From Sinomonas cyclohexanicum (GTDB lineage Bacteria > Actinomycetota > Actinomycetes > Actinomycetales > Micrococcaceae): a DNA stretch of 64,000 bases. Below, piece by piece: positions 45,877-54,503 of this stretch (position 1 is its first letter; the number at the start of each line of letters is the position of its first letter). The notes under the pieces are model-generated. The model had not been told where the DNA came from and ran no database searches. It was given only the letters and a program-made list of their open reading frames with translations. The DNA is taken from NCBI RefSeq assembly GCF_020886775.1, contig NZ_AP024525.1:930001-994000 (forward strand), read 5' to 3'. The position numbers were made by a program, and so were the translations under genes.

Positions 45877-46230
45877 TCAGCGCTCCCTCCCGTCTTGCGC
45901 GGCGCCGCCGCGTCCCATCCAGTCCTCCGACACGGCTGGCGGGAAGTCGACGGACTCAAGCGTCTCGACCACGGCGGAGACCTCTGGGTGCGCCCGGGTG
46001 ATCCTGGCGCGCAGGAGGGCGATGATCGAGATGAGGAACCAGGCGATGTTCGTGACGACGGACGGCCACGCACCGTGGTAGGCGCCATTGACCATGAAGG
46101 CGCATGAACCCAAGAGGTTTGCCGTCTGGAATCGGCGGCCCGGCCGGAGCCAGCCCATCGAAACAGAGAGGTATGCCGCCAGCACCGCGAGTGCTCCGAC
46201 CCAACCGGTGACTTCAATCGGCACGTCCAA
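45877..46230 (-). CDS. Small membrane protein, CBU_0592-like
   Basis: This 117-residue protein has three hydrophobic segments (VTGWVGALAVLAAYLSVSMG, TANLLGSCAFMVNGAYHGAW, VVTNIAWFLISIIALLRA) and a polar tail. The pattern resembles the CBU_0592/YgjV-type small inner-membrane proteins of unknown function. TTG at 46230, after AGAAGGGA, is the best start; GTG 46224 is close. It lies downstream of the GntR-Cache gene with a 45-base gap, probably in one unit. Confidence 0.65.
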   Translation of the reverse strand: MDVPIEVTGWVGALAVLAAYLSVSMGWLRPGRRFQTANLLGSCAFMVNGAYHGAWPSVVTNIAWFLISIIALLRARITRAHPEVSAVVETLESVDFPPAVSEDWMGRGGAAQDGRER

Positions 46231-46275
46231 CGGTGTTCCCTTCTGATGTCGACCGCGCCCGGGAGCGCAGCGCGG

Positions 46276-47706
46276 TCACGGTGTGTCCGGTTCCGCGACG
46301 TGGAGGCGCCACGGGACGGTGGGCAGGGCGACGGTCCGGGCCACCTCGCCGTCGGGGGAGAAGATGTCCCCGACAAGACTGCCTGAGTTGGCGGCGATGA
46401 CGACGTCCATCTGGTCGACGATGCAGGATCCGACCGGCAGCAGCTCCAGGAACGGCGCGAACCGTTCCTGGAGGCGCGAGACCAGCACATCGGCCGCGGC
46501 GACGCCGACGGACCTGCCATCCTTCACGACGCGCTTGCTGAAGGTGACGAGGTACGCGTTGGAGCCGAGCGCATCGACGAAGGAGTAGCTCGTCTGGACG
46601 CCGCCCCGGTCATCCTTCGGCCACCATGGGGAGCTCGAATAGTCGTAGTACTGCAGATCCATCTCGAGCCTGCGGGGCGCCTGCTGGCCGACGGGCACGT
46701 AGGACCACACGATGCCCGTGTCCCCGAAGTACGTCGCGTCCGCGAGGAACCCGACCCCGTACAGGACAGACCGGGCCTCCTCCAGGGCCTCGAGGGTGAC
46801 GCCATAGACGCCCTCGAGCGAGTCCAGCCCGCCGTCCTTCGAGGAGTCGAGGGCGGCGAGGATGGCATCGTCGACGGCGCGGATCGCGGCAACCGCGGCC
46901 ATCTCGATCTCCACTGCGAGCGCCTCGATGGAGGCGATGATGCCGGGCTCGCCGCCGGCCGGCGGGGGAGCCTTCGCGGCCGGTCCCTCCATCGACATGC
47001 GCAGATCGATGAGGGCATTCATCTCGTGGCGGATGTGCTCTTCCGCGCGGGCGCGCGCGATGAGGGGGTCGCCGGCCTGGATCGCCTCCACGATCTCGGT
47101 GTGCTCCCGGGCCGCTCGGCGGCCGTCCCCGGCCGCGCTCGTCCAGATCAGCGGCCCGACCTCGGCCTGCAGCGCCATCTCCTGACGCGTGAGCCGGACG
47201 GACCTCGACGCGGCAGCAAGCTCGAGGTGGAACCGGCTGTCGGCCCGGGCCATGTCGGCCGGCTCGGTGGCGGTCTCGACCATGGCGCCGAGCGACAAGA
47301 GGCGCGCAACGGAGATCTGCTGTGGCCTCTCGGCAGCGGCCGCCGCCGCTGAGCCGGCCAGAACGGCACGGTATTCCCGGATGTCGCGGAGGCCGTCGAG
47401 CGTGTAGGCGGCGAGGGTGTCCCTGCGGGCCCGCGCGATATCTCCCGTGTTGGCCTTGACGAAGCTGCCGCCGCCCCGGCCCCGGCGCGTCTCCACGAGG
47501 CCGAGATGACGCAGCTCCGCCAAGGCTGCCCGCAGCGTCTGGGTCGAGACGCCCATCATGGCCGCGAGATCGTTCTCGCTCGGAAGCTGGGTCCCGTCTT
47601 CGAGGACGCCGAGCTCGATGGCATGGCGGATCCGGCGCCCGATCTCCTCGCCGCGCTCGGCGGTCTCGAGGGGAGCGAACGCGAGTTGTTCTCTCCACGT
47701 GCTCAT
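46276..47706 (-). CDS. GntR-FCD regulator fused to a Cache-type sensor domain
   Basis: This 476-residue protein has a GntR winged helix (residues about 20-80, QLPSENDLAAMMGVSTQTLR), an FCD-like helical domain (about 90-245) and an extra C-terminal region (about 255-470) with Cache/PDC features: YYDYSSSPWWP, GGVQTSYSFVDALGSNAYLV, TFSKRVVKDGRSVGVAAADV. Cache domains normally sense small molecules outside the cell in chemoreceptors; no transmembrane segment is visible, so sensing here would be cytoplasmic. The ATG at 47706 has GCAGGAGG. It is divergent from two small ORFs with a strong promoter, which it may control. Confidence 0.85.
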   Translation of the reverse strand: MSTWREQLAFAPLETAERGEEIGRRIRHAIELGVLEDGTQLPSENDLAAMMGVSTQTLRAALAELRHLGLVETRRGRGGGSFVKANTGDIARARRDTLAAYTLDGLRDIREYRAVLAGSAAAAAAERPQQISVARLLSLGAMVETATEPADMARADSRFHLELAAASRSVRLTRQEMALQAEVGPLIWTSAAGDGRRAAREHTEIVEAIQAGDPLIARARAEEHIRHEMNALIDLRMSMEGPAAKAPPPAGGEPGIIASIEALAVEIEMAAVAAIRAVDDAILAALDSSKDGGLDSLEGVYGVTLEALEEARSVLYGVGFLADATYFGDTGIVWSYVPVGQQAPRRLEMDLQYYDYSSSPWWPKDDRGGVQTSYSFVDALGSNAYLVTFSKRVVKDGRSVGVAAADVLVSRLQERFAPFLELLPVGSCIVDQMDVVIAANSGSLVGDIFSPDGEVARTVALPTVPWRLHVAEPDTP

Positions 47707-47742
47707 GTGCCCATCCTCCTGCCCCGCCTCCCGTGCACTGGT

Positions 47743-47789
47743 CTGAAATCAGTATAAACCCTTGACATGTGAACTCACAGGTTTAGAGT
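47743..47789 (+). promoter_or_regulatory. Promoter with possible operator before the small ORF pair
   Basis: TTGACA (47762-47767) and TAGAGT (47784-47789) are 16 bases apart. CTGAAATCAG just upstream (47743-47752) is a short dyad that the divergent GntR-Cache protein might bind. Confidence 0.55.
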
Positions 47790-47861
47790 TAAAACAACAG
47801 CGGGAAGGGATCCAGATCCCGGACCGGCCGACCAACTAGCAGGACAGAGGAGGCGGGGACC

Positions 47862-48056
47862 ATGGTGGATGTCAACGAAGTCGTCCATGTGTGGAGCCGC
47901 GCCGGTCACGGAACTCTTGATGACCGACTGGGCCTCTACGCCCAAGCACTGACCGCAGATCGTCCGGTGGGCCCGTACCGCGCCCTCGACGACGCGCAGT
48001 CGCGTGAGGGCGGTCCACGCGACGGCGTGGGCGCGCGGATCGGAGATCGGCCATGA
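47862..48056 (+). CDS. Small ORF 1 (64 residues), unknown
   Basis: I do not recognise this protein. Support for expression comes from the promoter upstream and a strong GAGGAGG site before the ATG at 47862. The sequence is polar with no membrane segment or cysteine motif (begins MVDVNEVVHVWSRAGHGTLD). Its stop overlaps the ATG of ORF 2 (ATGA). It might instead be the start of a gene decayed by frameshifts, since an open +1 frame (SRVRAVHATAWARGSEIGHE) continues plausibly. Confidence 0.45.
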   Translation: MVDVNEVVHVWSRAGHGTLDDRLGLYAQALTADRPVGPYRALDDAQSREGGPRDGVGARIGDRP

Positions 48057-48220
48057 AGCGCCGCACGCCCCATACGCCGGGCGGGTTCATCTCCCCGATG
48101 GTGTCCCAGCGCGATGGCTCCGTGACCGCCCCGGTGACAGGCCATGCCTCCCCAATGGAGTCGCACGAGCGGCTCATCCGCCAGCTCGACCTCGAGATCC
48201 TCCTCAGCGACCTGCTCTGA
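48053..48220 (+). CDS. Small ORF 2 (55 residues), unknown
   Basis: I do not recognise this protein (MKRRTPHTPGGFISPMVSQR ... ERLIRQLDLEILLSDLL). The ATG at 48053 is coupled to ORF 1. The C-terminal LIRQLDLEILLSDLL is amphipathic. It could be a small partner of ORF 1 or the tail of a frameshifted gene. Confidence 0.4.
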   Translation: MKRRTPHTPGGFISPMVSQRDGSVTAPVTGHASPMESHERLIRQLDLEILLSDLL

Positions 48221-48269
48221 CTTGCGCTTCACCGGGCGCCGCCCCACCTGACGCCCCACTTGGCGCCGT

Positions 48270-49208
48270 TCAGGGCCGCCGGGCGGCACGGGGGAAAGCT
48301 GACCGGCTCGCCCCAGTGGGAGAGTGCAGGGCTGTATACGCGCCGGCGGCCACGAGCAGTCCGCCCGCGAACAGCGAGGCGGTGAGCGGCTCGGCGTCCA
48401 GCAACGCCGAGAGGAGCACCGAGGGAATCGGCAGCAGGAGGAACTGGTAGGAGGTCGCCGACGCGCTCCACCGCCGGATCACGAACAGGAATGCCGCGAA
48501 GAGGATGATCGTCGAGACGATGAGGAACCCGACTGCGGCGAGTGTCTCCGGCCGGGTCGGCACGCTCCAGTGCTCGCCGGTCACGAGTGAGGCGATCCCG
48601 AGGAGCACAGCACCGACCGCCATCCCGATCGCGTTGAGCGCGGCGCCAGGCGCCGGGGGGAAGAGTTTCACGACGACGGCGCCCCCGGCGATCGACACGG
48701 CCGCCGCGATCATCGCGCCGATTCCGAGGAGCGAGAAGGCGGGCGCCCCCGCGCTGCCCAGTCCACTGACAACTCCTATGCCCAGGACCGCCACGCCGGT
48801 GCCCGCGAGGCGGCGCCAGCTGAACGACTCAAGGCCGAACGCGGCCGCAAGGAGGATCGTGGCCAAGGGCGCGGCGGCGAGGATGACCTGGGCGATGCCC
48901 GCATGGATGCTGCGCAGCCCCTCGTAGATGAAACCGTAGGCCAGCGCGAAGTTGAGCACGCCGTAGAGGACAGCCCCGAGGAGTGCGCGACCGCGCGGCC
49001 ACGCAGCGTGCCCGGTGACCACAACCACGGCGAACACGAGCGCCGCGATCGCGAAGCGGCCCGCTGCTCCGTAGAGCGGATCGATCTCGCGGTTGCTGAT
49101 GCGGATCGCCACCGCGTTGCCGCCGGCCACGATGACGGCGACGCCGAAGACGAGCGCCGTCTGGACGCGCCGCGACGTCGCCGCGCCGGGACCCGCTGCG
49201 TGGCTCAT
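48270..49208 (-). CDS. DMT-family (EamA) transporter
   Basis: This 312-residue protein has about ten hydrophobic helices in two EamA-like halves (FGVAVIVAGGNAVAIRISNR; YGFIYEGLRSIHAGIAQVIL; LGIGAMIAAAVSIAGGAVVV). Family members export amino acids and metabolites. The ATG at 49208 overlaps the flavodoxin-like gene stop (ATGA), so the two are coupled. Substrate unknown. Confidence 0.85.
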   Translation of the reverse strand: MSHAAGPGAATSRRVQTALVFGVAVIVAGGNAVAIRISNREIDPLYGAAGRFAIAALVFAVVVVTGHAAWPRGRALLGAVLYGVLNFALAYGFIYEGLRSIHAGIAQVILAAAPLATILLAAAFGLESFSWRRLAGTGVAVLGIGVVSGLGSAGAPAFSLLGIGAMIAAAVSIAGGAVVVKLFPPAPGAALNAIGMAVGAVLLGIASLVTGEHWSVPTRPETLAAVGFLIVSTIILFAAFLFVIRRWSASATSYQFLLLPIPSVLLSALLDAEPLTASLFAGGLLVAAGAYTALHSPTGASRSAFPRAARRP

Positions 49209-49957
49209 CGGTACTCGGGGTTCGGATGGTCCTGGTCGCCGAGGTCCCAGTTCGCGATGATGTTCCCGTGCGCCGGGATGCCGCCGGCGTCCTTGATCCG
49301 GCGGGCCGCATGGAGCATGTTCCACGCGGCGAAGACTGCGTTCCGGGTGGTCCAGTGGTTCTGGGCGCCGCGGTTGTCGTCGAGGTACGAGGGCCCGGGC
49401 CCGGCCTCGCCGTTCCAGTAGGTGTCCGCCTGGGGCGGGATCGTGAACCCGATGTGGCTCAGCGCGTACAGCAGCTGCGCGGCGCAGTGCTTGCCGCCGT
49501 CCTCGTTCCCGGTGACGACGACGCCGCCCACCTTGCCGTAGTACGCCCACTGGCCCTTGGCATTGACTTCACCGGACCAGCCGTAGAGGCGCTCGACCAT
49601 CTTCCGCGTCAGCGAGGACTGGTCGCCGAGCCAGATCGGGGTGGCGAGGACCACGATGTCCGCCGGCTCAATGAGCGAACGGTAGAGGTCCGGGAAGTCG
49701 TCGGTGGCCCAGCCGTGCTCACGCATATCGGGGTACACCCCCGGCGGGATGTCGTGGTCAACAGTGCGGATCTCGTCCACATGCACCCCCACGCCCTCGA
49801 ACACGTGCCGGCCGACCGCGATGAGCCCGTCCGTGTGGCTCACCTCGGGGCTGCGCTTGAGCGTGCCGTTGACGTACACCGCACGCAGGTCGGTGAAGTC
49901 CGTGGTGCTGGCTGCGATCTCGGCGTCGATGAAGGCCTGGACTGATTCCGGGAGCAT
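49205..49957 (-). CDS. Flavodoxin-fold NAD(P)H-dependent oxidoreductase
   Basis: This 250-residue protein begins its fold with DLRAVYVNGTLKRSPEVSHT and has VVLATPIWLGDQSSLTRKMV and VGGVVVTGNEDGGKHCAAQL, as in NADPH-dependent FMN reductases/flavodoxin-like proteins. It probably reduces a flavin or quinone-like substrate. The ATG at 49957 has a GGAAGGAG site. It is coupled to the DMT gene; function in the pair is unknown. Confidence 0.8.
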   Translation of the reverse strand: MLPESVQAFIDAEIAASTTDFTDLRAVYVNGTLKRSPEVSHTDGLIAVGRHVFEGVGVHVDEIRTVDHDIPPGVYPDMREHGWATDDFPDLYRSLIEPADIVVLATPIWLGDQSSLTRKMVERLYGWSGEVNAKGQWAYYGKVGGVVVTGNEDGGKHCAAQLLYALSHIGFTIPPQADTYWNGEAGPGPSYLDDNRGAQNHWTTRNAVFAAWNMLHAARRIKDAGGIPAHGNIIANWDLGDQDHPNPEYR

Positions 49958-49998
49958 CGCCGGCTCCTTCCGCTGGTGGCTCCTCCCCACCCACGATG

Positions 49999-51315
49999 CT
50001 AGGCGCGCCCGGCACCCGGGGCGAGGGCCGGCGTCGTGCGCGAGCGGATCGCGAGGAAGCCCGTGGCCGCCATGCCCACGAGCGCGGCGAGCACGAACGC
50101 CAGGGGCGCCTGCCAGTTGCGCGCCGCCTCGTGGAGTCCGCCGATGACGATCGGCCCGGTCGAGGCGATGGCGTAGCCGACGGTCTGGATGAGCGCCGTC
50201 ATGCGCCGGTTCTCGTCGAGGCTCCGCGCCCGGTTGATCACCACGGTGAACACGACCGTGAACGTGCCGCCCTGCGCGATGCCGCCCAGCACCGCCCACA
50301 GCACCCAGGCCCCGGGCGCGAGCAGGAGTCCGCTGGGGAGCACCACCCAGCACACCGAGACGAGCGCGAAGAGCCTCATGGGCCCCCACCCGAGCAGGTG
50401 CATGAGCGCGGGGATGAGCAGCGGCCCGGCGATCGCGAACACCTGCAGGAGGCTCGCGCCGAGCCCGGCCTCTGACGGCGTCATGCCCTGAGTGTCCACG
50501 AGGTAGGTGGGCAACCACAGCGTCATGGCGTAGTAGCCCACGTTGTGCAGCGCGAAGGTCACGGTGAACAGCCACATCATCCGCCGGTTGGCGGGGCTGA
50601 TCGTGGCTGCCCGCCCGCGAGCGGGGAGCATGGGGAGCGGCCCGGTCCCTGTGCCCGGGTGTCCCTGCGCCGCCCGCAGCTCCGCACGACGCCGCGCGGC
50701 CGCCTTCGCCGCGCGGCCGGGGAAGTCGGCGTCGGACCACCGGGGCCCGTCCTTGCCCGCGGGGAAGACGAAGATCCACAGGCCAGCCGCAACCGCGGTC
50801 AGGTCCAGCCAGGACACGAGGGACGCCTGCCAGCCGATCGCGCCCGCGAGCGGGGCGGCAAGGGCGGAGGCGAGGGTCGTGCCCACGTTGACGGCGGCGG
50901 TCGTGACGCCCGTCATGAGGGCCGCACGCAGCGGGAAGTCCCGCCCCACGAGCAATGGAGTGGCCACGTTGACGATCGTCATCGACACGCCGATGACCAC
51001 CGTCCCGATGAGTGCCCCAGCGGCCCCGCCGTACGAGCGGACCACGACGCCGGCCGCGAGCCCGCCGAAGAAGTACAGGACCGCGTGGTTGATGCCGATG
51101 CGCCCCACGAGCCAGGCTGCCGCAGGGGTGACGAGCCCGAAGCACAGCACCGGGATCGCCGCGAGGAGGCCCACCACCGCGGAGCCGAGACCGATGCTCG
51201 CCTGGATGTCGCCGAGCACAGGACCGAGTTGCACGATCGGGGCGCGGGAGTTCAGCGACATGAGGCCGACGGCGATCAGGGCCAACGCCGCGGTGCGGCT
51301 GATGCGGCGGGTCAC
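49999..51315 (-). CDS. CynX/NimT-type MFS transporter
   Basis: This 438-residue MFS protein has the early LMSLNSRAPIVQLGPVLGDI segment characteristic of CynX/NimT-like carriers. A long polar central loop (about 195-240) separates the two six-helix halves. GTG 51315 is the start. It lies upstream of the flavodoxin-like gene on the same strand with a 41-base gap. Cyanate or nitroimidazole links are only names of relatives. Confidence 0.8.
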   Translation of the reverse strand: MTRRISRTAALALIAVGLMSLNSRAPIVQLGPVLGDIQASIGLGSAVVGLLAAIPVLCFGLVTPAAAWLVGRIGINHAVLYFFGGLAAGVVVRSYGGAAGALIGTVVIGVSMTIVNVATPLLVGRDFPLRAALMTGVTTAAVNVGTTLASALAAPLAGAIGWQASLVSWLDLTAVAAGLWIFVFPAGKDGPRWSDADFPGRAAKAAARRRAELRAAQGHPGTGTGPLPMLPARGRAATISPANRRMMWLFTVTFALHNVGYYAMTLWLPTYLVDTQGMTPSEAGLGASLLQVFAIAGPLLIPALMHLLGWGPMRLFALVSVCWVVLPSGLLLAPGAWVLWAVLGGIAQGGTFTVVFTVVINRARSLDENRRMTALIQTVGYAIASTGPIVIGGLHEAARNWQAPLAFVLAALVGMAATGFLAIRSRTTPALAPGAGRA

Positions 51316-51491
51316 GGGAGTCCTTAGGGGTGGGTGGGGGTGGGTGGGCCGGGATGAGGGCGGGCGGTGGGGGTGCGTGGGAGAGCCCTTTCCACCTTCT
51401 CACGCGCCGGGACCCGCGCCGCGCGGCGGTCCCCGTGTGACACAGGAGGCCGGGGGAGTAGGGTGCGTCTGGAGGCCCCGAAGGAGTTGCC

Positions 51492-52883
51492 ATGACGGAC
51501 GCGTCCCCCGCCGCTGCCGGAATCCCTGCGGATGACGGCATCGCGGCGATCCTCGCCGCGCACCCCCGCGCCACCGCCGATCCCGAGGCCCTCCGGGCTG
51601 TGGCGACCGACCGCTCGGGCTACGTGCCCGCGACGCTGCCGGGCGCCGTCGTGCGCGCGCAGACGCACGACGACGTGTCCCTCGCCCTCCGCCTCGCACA
51701 CCGGCACGGGGTCGAGGTGGTCCCGCGCGGGGCGGGGACGGGCCTCGCGGGCGGCTCGAGCGCGCACGCGCGCCAGCTCGTGGTGGACGTCTCGCGGATG
51801 AACCGGATCCTGGACATCGACCCGGTGGAGATGATCGCGGTCGTGGAGCCGGGCGTGCTGAACGCCGAGGTCAACGCCGCCGTGGCCGGGCACGGCCTGT
51901 TCTACGCGCCGGACCCGGCGAGCACCGCGATCTGCTCGATCGGCGGGAACGTCGCGACGAACGCCGGCGGCATGTGGTGCGCCAAGTACGGGGTTACGCG
52001 CGAGTCGGTGCTGGGGCTGCGGGTGGTGCTCGCGGACGGCCGCGTGCTGAGGACGGGGCGGCGGACCATCAAGGGCGTCACGGGCTACGACCTCAACGCG
52101 CTGTTCATCGGCAGCGAGGGGACTCTCGGGATCGTGGTCGAGGCGACGCTGCGGCTGCGCCCGCGGCCGGTCCGCACGGAGACGCTCGCGGCGTACTTCG
52201 ACGACATCGAGGCCGCGGGACGCGCGGCCTCGGCCATCACTGCGGCGCGGATCCAGCCCTCGATCCTCGAGCTCATGGACGGGCCCACGCTCGAGGCCGT
52301 GGACCGGGCCCGCGGAACGCGCCACCGGGAGCTCGGCGGCGCGTTCCTGCTCGCGCAGACGGACGGCTACGGGGCGCACCTCGAGCTGGACGCGATCGCC
52401 GAGGCGATCGGTCCGCTCGCCTCGCACGTCCACAGGGCCGGGGATGACGCCGAGGCCGCGGCCCTCGTGCAGGCACGCCGGGACGCGATCCCGGCGCTCG
52501 AGCAGTTGGGCCGGGTCTCGATCGGGGACATCGCGGTGCCCCGCAATCGGCTCGCCGACGCGTTCGCGGGTCTCGCCGAGATCGCAGCGGCCACGGGCGT
52601 GCGGATCTTCTCGATCGCGCACGCTGCGGACGGCAACCTGCACCCCATGATCGTGGTCGAGCCGGACGAGTCGATCACCGAGGGCCCGGCGAAGGCCGCC
52701 CTCGGGGAGATGTTCCGACTGGCCCAGCGCCTCGGTGGCACGCTGACCGGCGAGCACGGCGTGGGGCTGCTCAAGCGTGAGTGGGTGGGGGAGGAACTGG
52801 GGGAACTCTCGCTCGAGCTGCAGCGGGCGGTGCGCGCGGCGTTCGACCCGTCGGGGATACTCAACCCGGGCAAGGCGATCTGA
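51492..52883 (+). CDS. FAD-binding oxidase, GlcD/D-lactate dehydrogenase type
   Basis: This 463-residue FAD_binding_4 enzyme has VVPRGAGTGLAGGSSAH, the FAD-contacting CSIGGNVATNAGGMWCAKYG and IKGVTGYDLNALFIGSEGTL, and the C-terminal LTGEHGVGLLKREW. It oxidises a 2-hydroxy acid (glycolate or D-lactate are usual). The ATG at 51492 has an AAGGAG site. It is 107 bases before the IolR-like operators and is probably a separate unit. Confidence 0.9.
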   Translation: MTDASPAAAGIPADDGIAAILAAHPRATADPEALRAVATDRSGYVPATLPGAVVRAQTHDDVSLALRLAHRHGVEVVPRGAGTGLAGGSSAHARQLVVDVSRMNRILDIDPVEMIAVVEPGVLNAEVNAAVAGHGLFYAPDPASTAICSIGGNVATNAGGMWCAKYGVTRESVLGLRVVLADGRVLRTGRRTIKGVTGYDLNALFIGSEGTLGIVVEATLRLRPRPVRTETLAAYFDDIEAAGRAASAITAARIQPSILELMDGPTLEAVDRARGTRHRELGGAFLLAQTDGYGAHLELDAIAEAIGPLASHVHRAGDDAEAAALVQARRDAIPALEQLGRVSIGDIAVPRNRLADAFAGLAEIAAATGVRIFSIAHAADGNLHPMIVVEPDESITEGPAKAALGEMFRLAQRLGGTLTGEHGVGLLKREWVGEELGELSLELQRAVRAAFDPSGILNPGKAI

Positions 52884-52901
52884 GCGTCCTGCCGTTCGAA
52901 A

Positions 52902-52917
52902 CTTTGTCAGGACAAAG
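52902..52917. promoter_or_regulatory. Putative IolR operator 1
   Basis: CTTTGTCAGGACAAAG is a perfect 7-2-7 dyad 73 bases before the tautomerase gene. It resembles TGTC-AN-GACA sites of inositol regulators. Confidence 0.65.
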
Positions 52918-52952
52918 TGTTGCCCTCGGAGCGTCCCTGGCCTAGTCTGAAT

Positions 52953-52966
52953 ATGTCAGTACAAAG
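52953..52966. promoter_or_regulatory. Putative IolR operator 2
   Basis: ATGTCAGTACAAAG is a degenerate copy of the 52902 site, 24 bases before the tautomerase ATG. Confidence 0.55.
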
Positions 52967-52989
52967 TTCCGAGCAAAGGTATCCCGCAC

Positions 52990-53394
52990 ATGCCCCTCGT
53001 CCGCATCGACGTCACCGCCGGCCGCACCCCTGAGCAGCTCTCCCGCATCAGCCGGGCGATCCACGAGGCGGTCCTGGCCGAGTACCGGATCCCCGAGCGC
53101 GACTACTTCCACATCATCACCGAGCATGCCCCCGGCCAGATCATCGCGCAGGATGCCGGACTCGGCTTCGAGCGCACGGGCGGCGTCGTGATGGTCCAGA
53201 TCTTCACGCAGGGCGGCCGCAGCCAGGAGGCGAAGGAGTCCCTGTTCGCGGCCGTCGCGGCGCGGCTCGCCGATGCCGGCATCCCCGGGGAGGACGTCTT
53301 CATCGGCTATGTCGAGAACGGCGCCGGCGACTGGTCCTTCGGGTTCGGCCGCGCCCAGTACATGACGGGCGAGCTCGCGGCCCCCGCGCGCTAG
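52990..53394 (+). CDS. 4-oxalocrotonate tautomerase-family protein
   Basis: This 134-residue protein has Pro2 after the initiator Met (MPLVRIDVTAGRTPEQLSRI), the catalytic N-terminal proline of the tautomerase superfamily after Met removal. The length and GFGRAQYMTGEL ending fit the malonate-semialdehyde-decarboxylase/cis-CaaD-like branch. It is bracketed by four IolR-like sites and precedes iolC, so a role on inositol intermediates (keto-enol or semialdehyde chemistry) is likely but unproven. Confidence 0.8.
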   Translation: MPLVRIDVTAGRTPEQLSRISRAIHEAVLAEYRIPERDYFHIITEHAPGQIIAQDAGLGFERTGGVVMVQIFTQGGRSQEAKESLFAAVAARLADAGIPGEDVFIGYVENGAGDWSFGFGRAQYMTGELAAPAR

Positions 53395-53397
53395 CCG

Positions 53398-53430
53398 AAT
53401 GTCAGAACAAACTTTTGACAGGACAATAAA
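53398..53430. promoter_or_regulatory. Putative IolR operators 3 and 4 before iolC
   Basis: AATGTCAGAACAAAC (53398-53412) and TTTTGACAGGACAATA (from 53413) are two more copies of the TGTC/GACA element, side by side and about 90 bases before iolC. Confidence 0.6.
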
Positions 53431-53515
53431 TCTGTAGCAGAGTGGACCTGTGGCCGACGCCACAGGCAGCGAAGCCGGCCCGGGACACCGGGCGTATCAG
53501 GAAGGGCACCGAGAC

Positions 53516-54503
53516 GTGACCTACGACCTTCTCACGATGGGACGCATCAGCGTCGACATCTACCCCAACGACATCGGCGTCGGACTGGCGGACGTGGAGA
53601 GCTTCGGCAAGTACCTGGGCGGCTCGCCGTCGAACGTCGCCGTCGCCGCGGCGCGGCACGGGCGCACGACGGCGGTCATCACCCGCACGGGCGACGACCC
53701 GTTCGGTGAGTACCTCCACCGCGAGCTGGCCAAGTTCGGCGTGGACGACCGGTACGTGGCCCCCGTGGCGGGCCTCCAGACCCCCGCGACGTTCTGCGCG
53801 ATCATGCCGGCCACGCACGAGTTCCCGCTCTACTTCTACGGCCGCTTCCCCACGGCCCCGGACCTGCAGATCCGCGCGGAAGAACTCGACCTCCGGGCCA
53901 TCCGGGACGCCCGCATCTTCTGGTCCACCGTGACCGGCCTGTGCCAGGAGCCGAGCCGCTCCGCGCACATTGCTGCCCACGAGGCCCGGCCGCGCGCCGG
54001 CCTTGCAGAGGGCCAGTTCACCATCCTCGACCTCGACTACCGCCCGATGTTCTGGGATTCCGAGGACGCCGCCCGCGAGCAGGTTGCCAAGGTCCTGCCG
54101 CACGTGACGGTCGCGATCGGCAACGAGGAGGAGTGCGCGGTCGCCGTCGGCTACGGAACCCCCGACGAGCAGGCCGACCGCCTCCTCGCGGCGGGCGTCG
54201 AGATCGCCGTGGTGAAACTCGGCCCCGAGGGCGTCATGGCGAAGACCCGCACCGAGCGCGTCGTCTCGGCCCCGGTCCCCGTCGAGACCCTCAACGGCCT
54301 CGGGGCCGGCGACTCGTTCGGCGGCGCGTTCTGCCACGGCCTCCTCTCCGGCTGGTCCCTCGCCCAGGTCCTCGACTACGCGAACGCCTCCGGCGCGATC
54401 GTTGCCTCGCGCCTCTCGTGCGCGGACGCGATGCCGACGCCGGCCGAGGACGTCGCTGCTGGCCGAACGCGGCCGCCTCGTCCCCGAGGCGGTGGCCCGG
54501 TGA
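53516..54503 (+). CDS. iolC: 5-dehydro-2-deoxygluconokinase, with a terminal indel
   Basis: This PfkB-family kinase (GRISVDIYPNDIGVGLADVE, LGGSPSNVAVAAARHG, LNGLGAGDSFGGAF with the catalytic Asp) phosphorylates 2-deoxy-5-keto-gluconate in inositol breakdown. Near 54448-54453 the frame changes: the normal tail SLLAERGRLVPEAVAR then TGA at 54501-54503 is read in another frame. As the sequence stands, the kinase frame runs without a stop into the next gene, giving one 672-residue kinase-aldolase polypeptide from GTG 53516. One extra base (or two missing) explains this. Confidence 0.85.
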
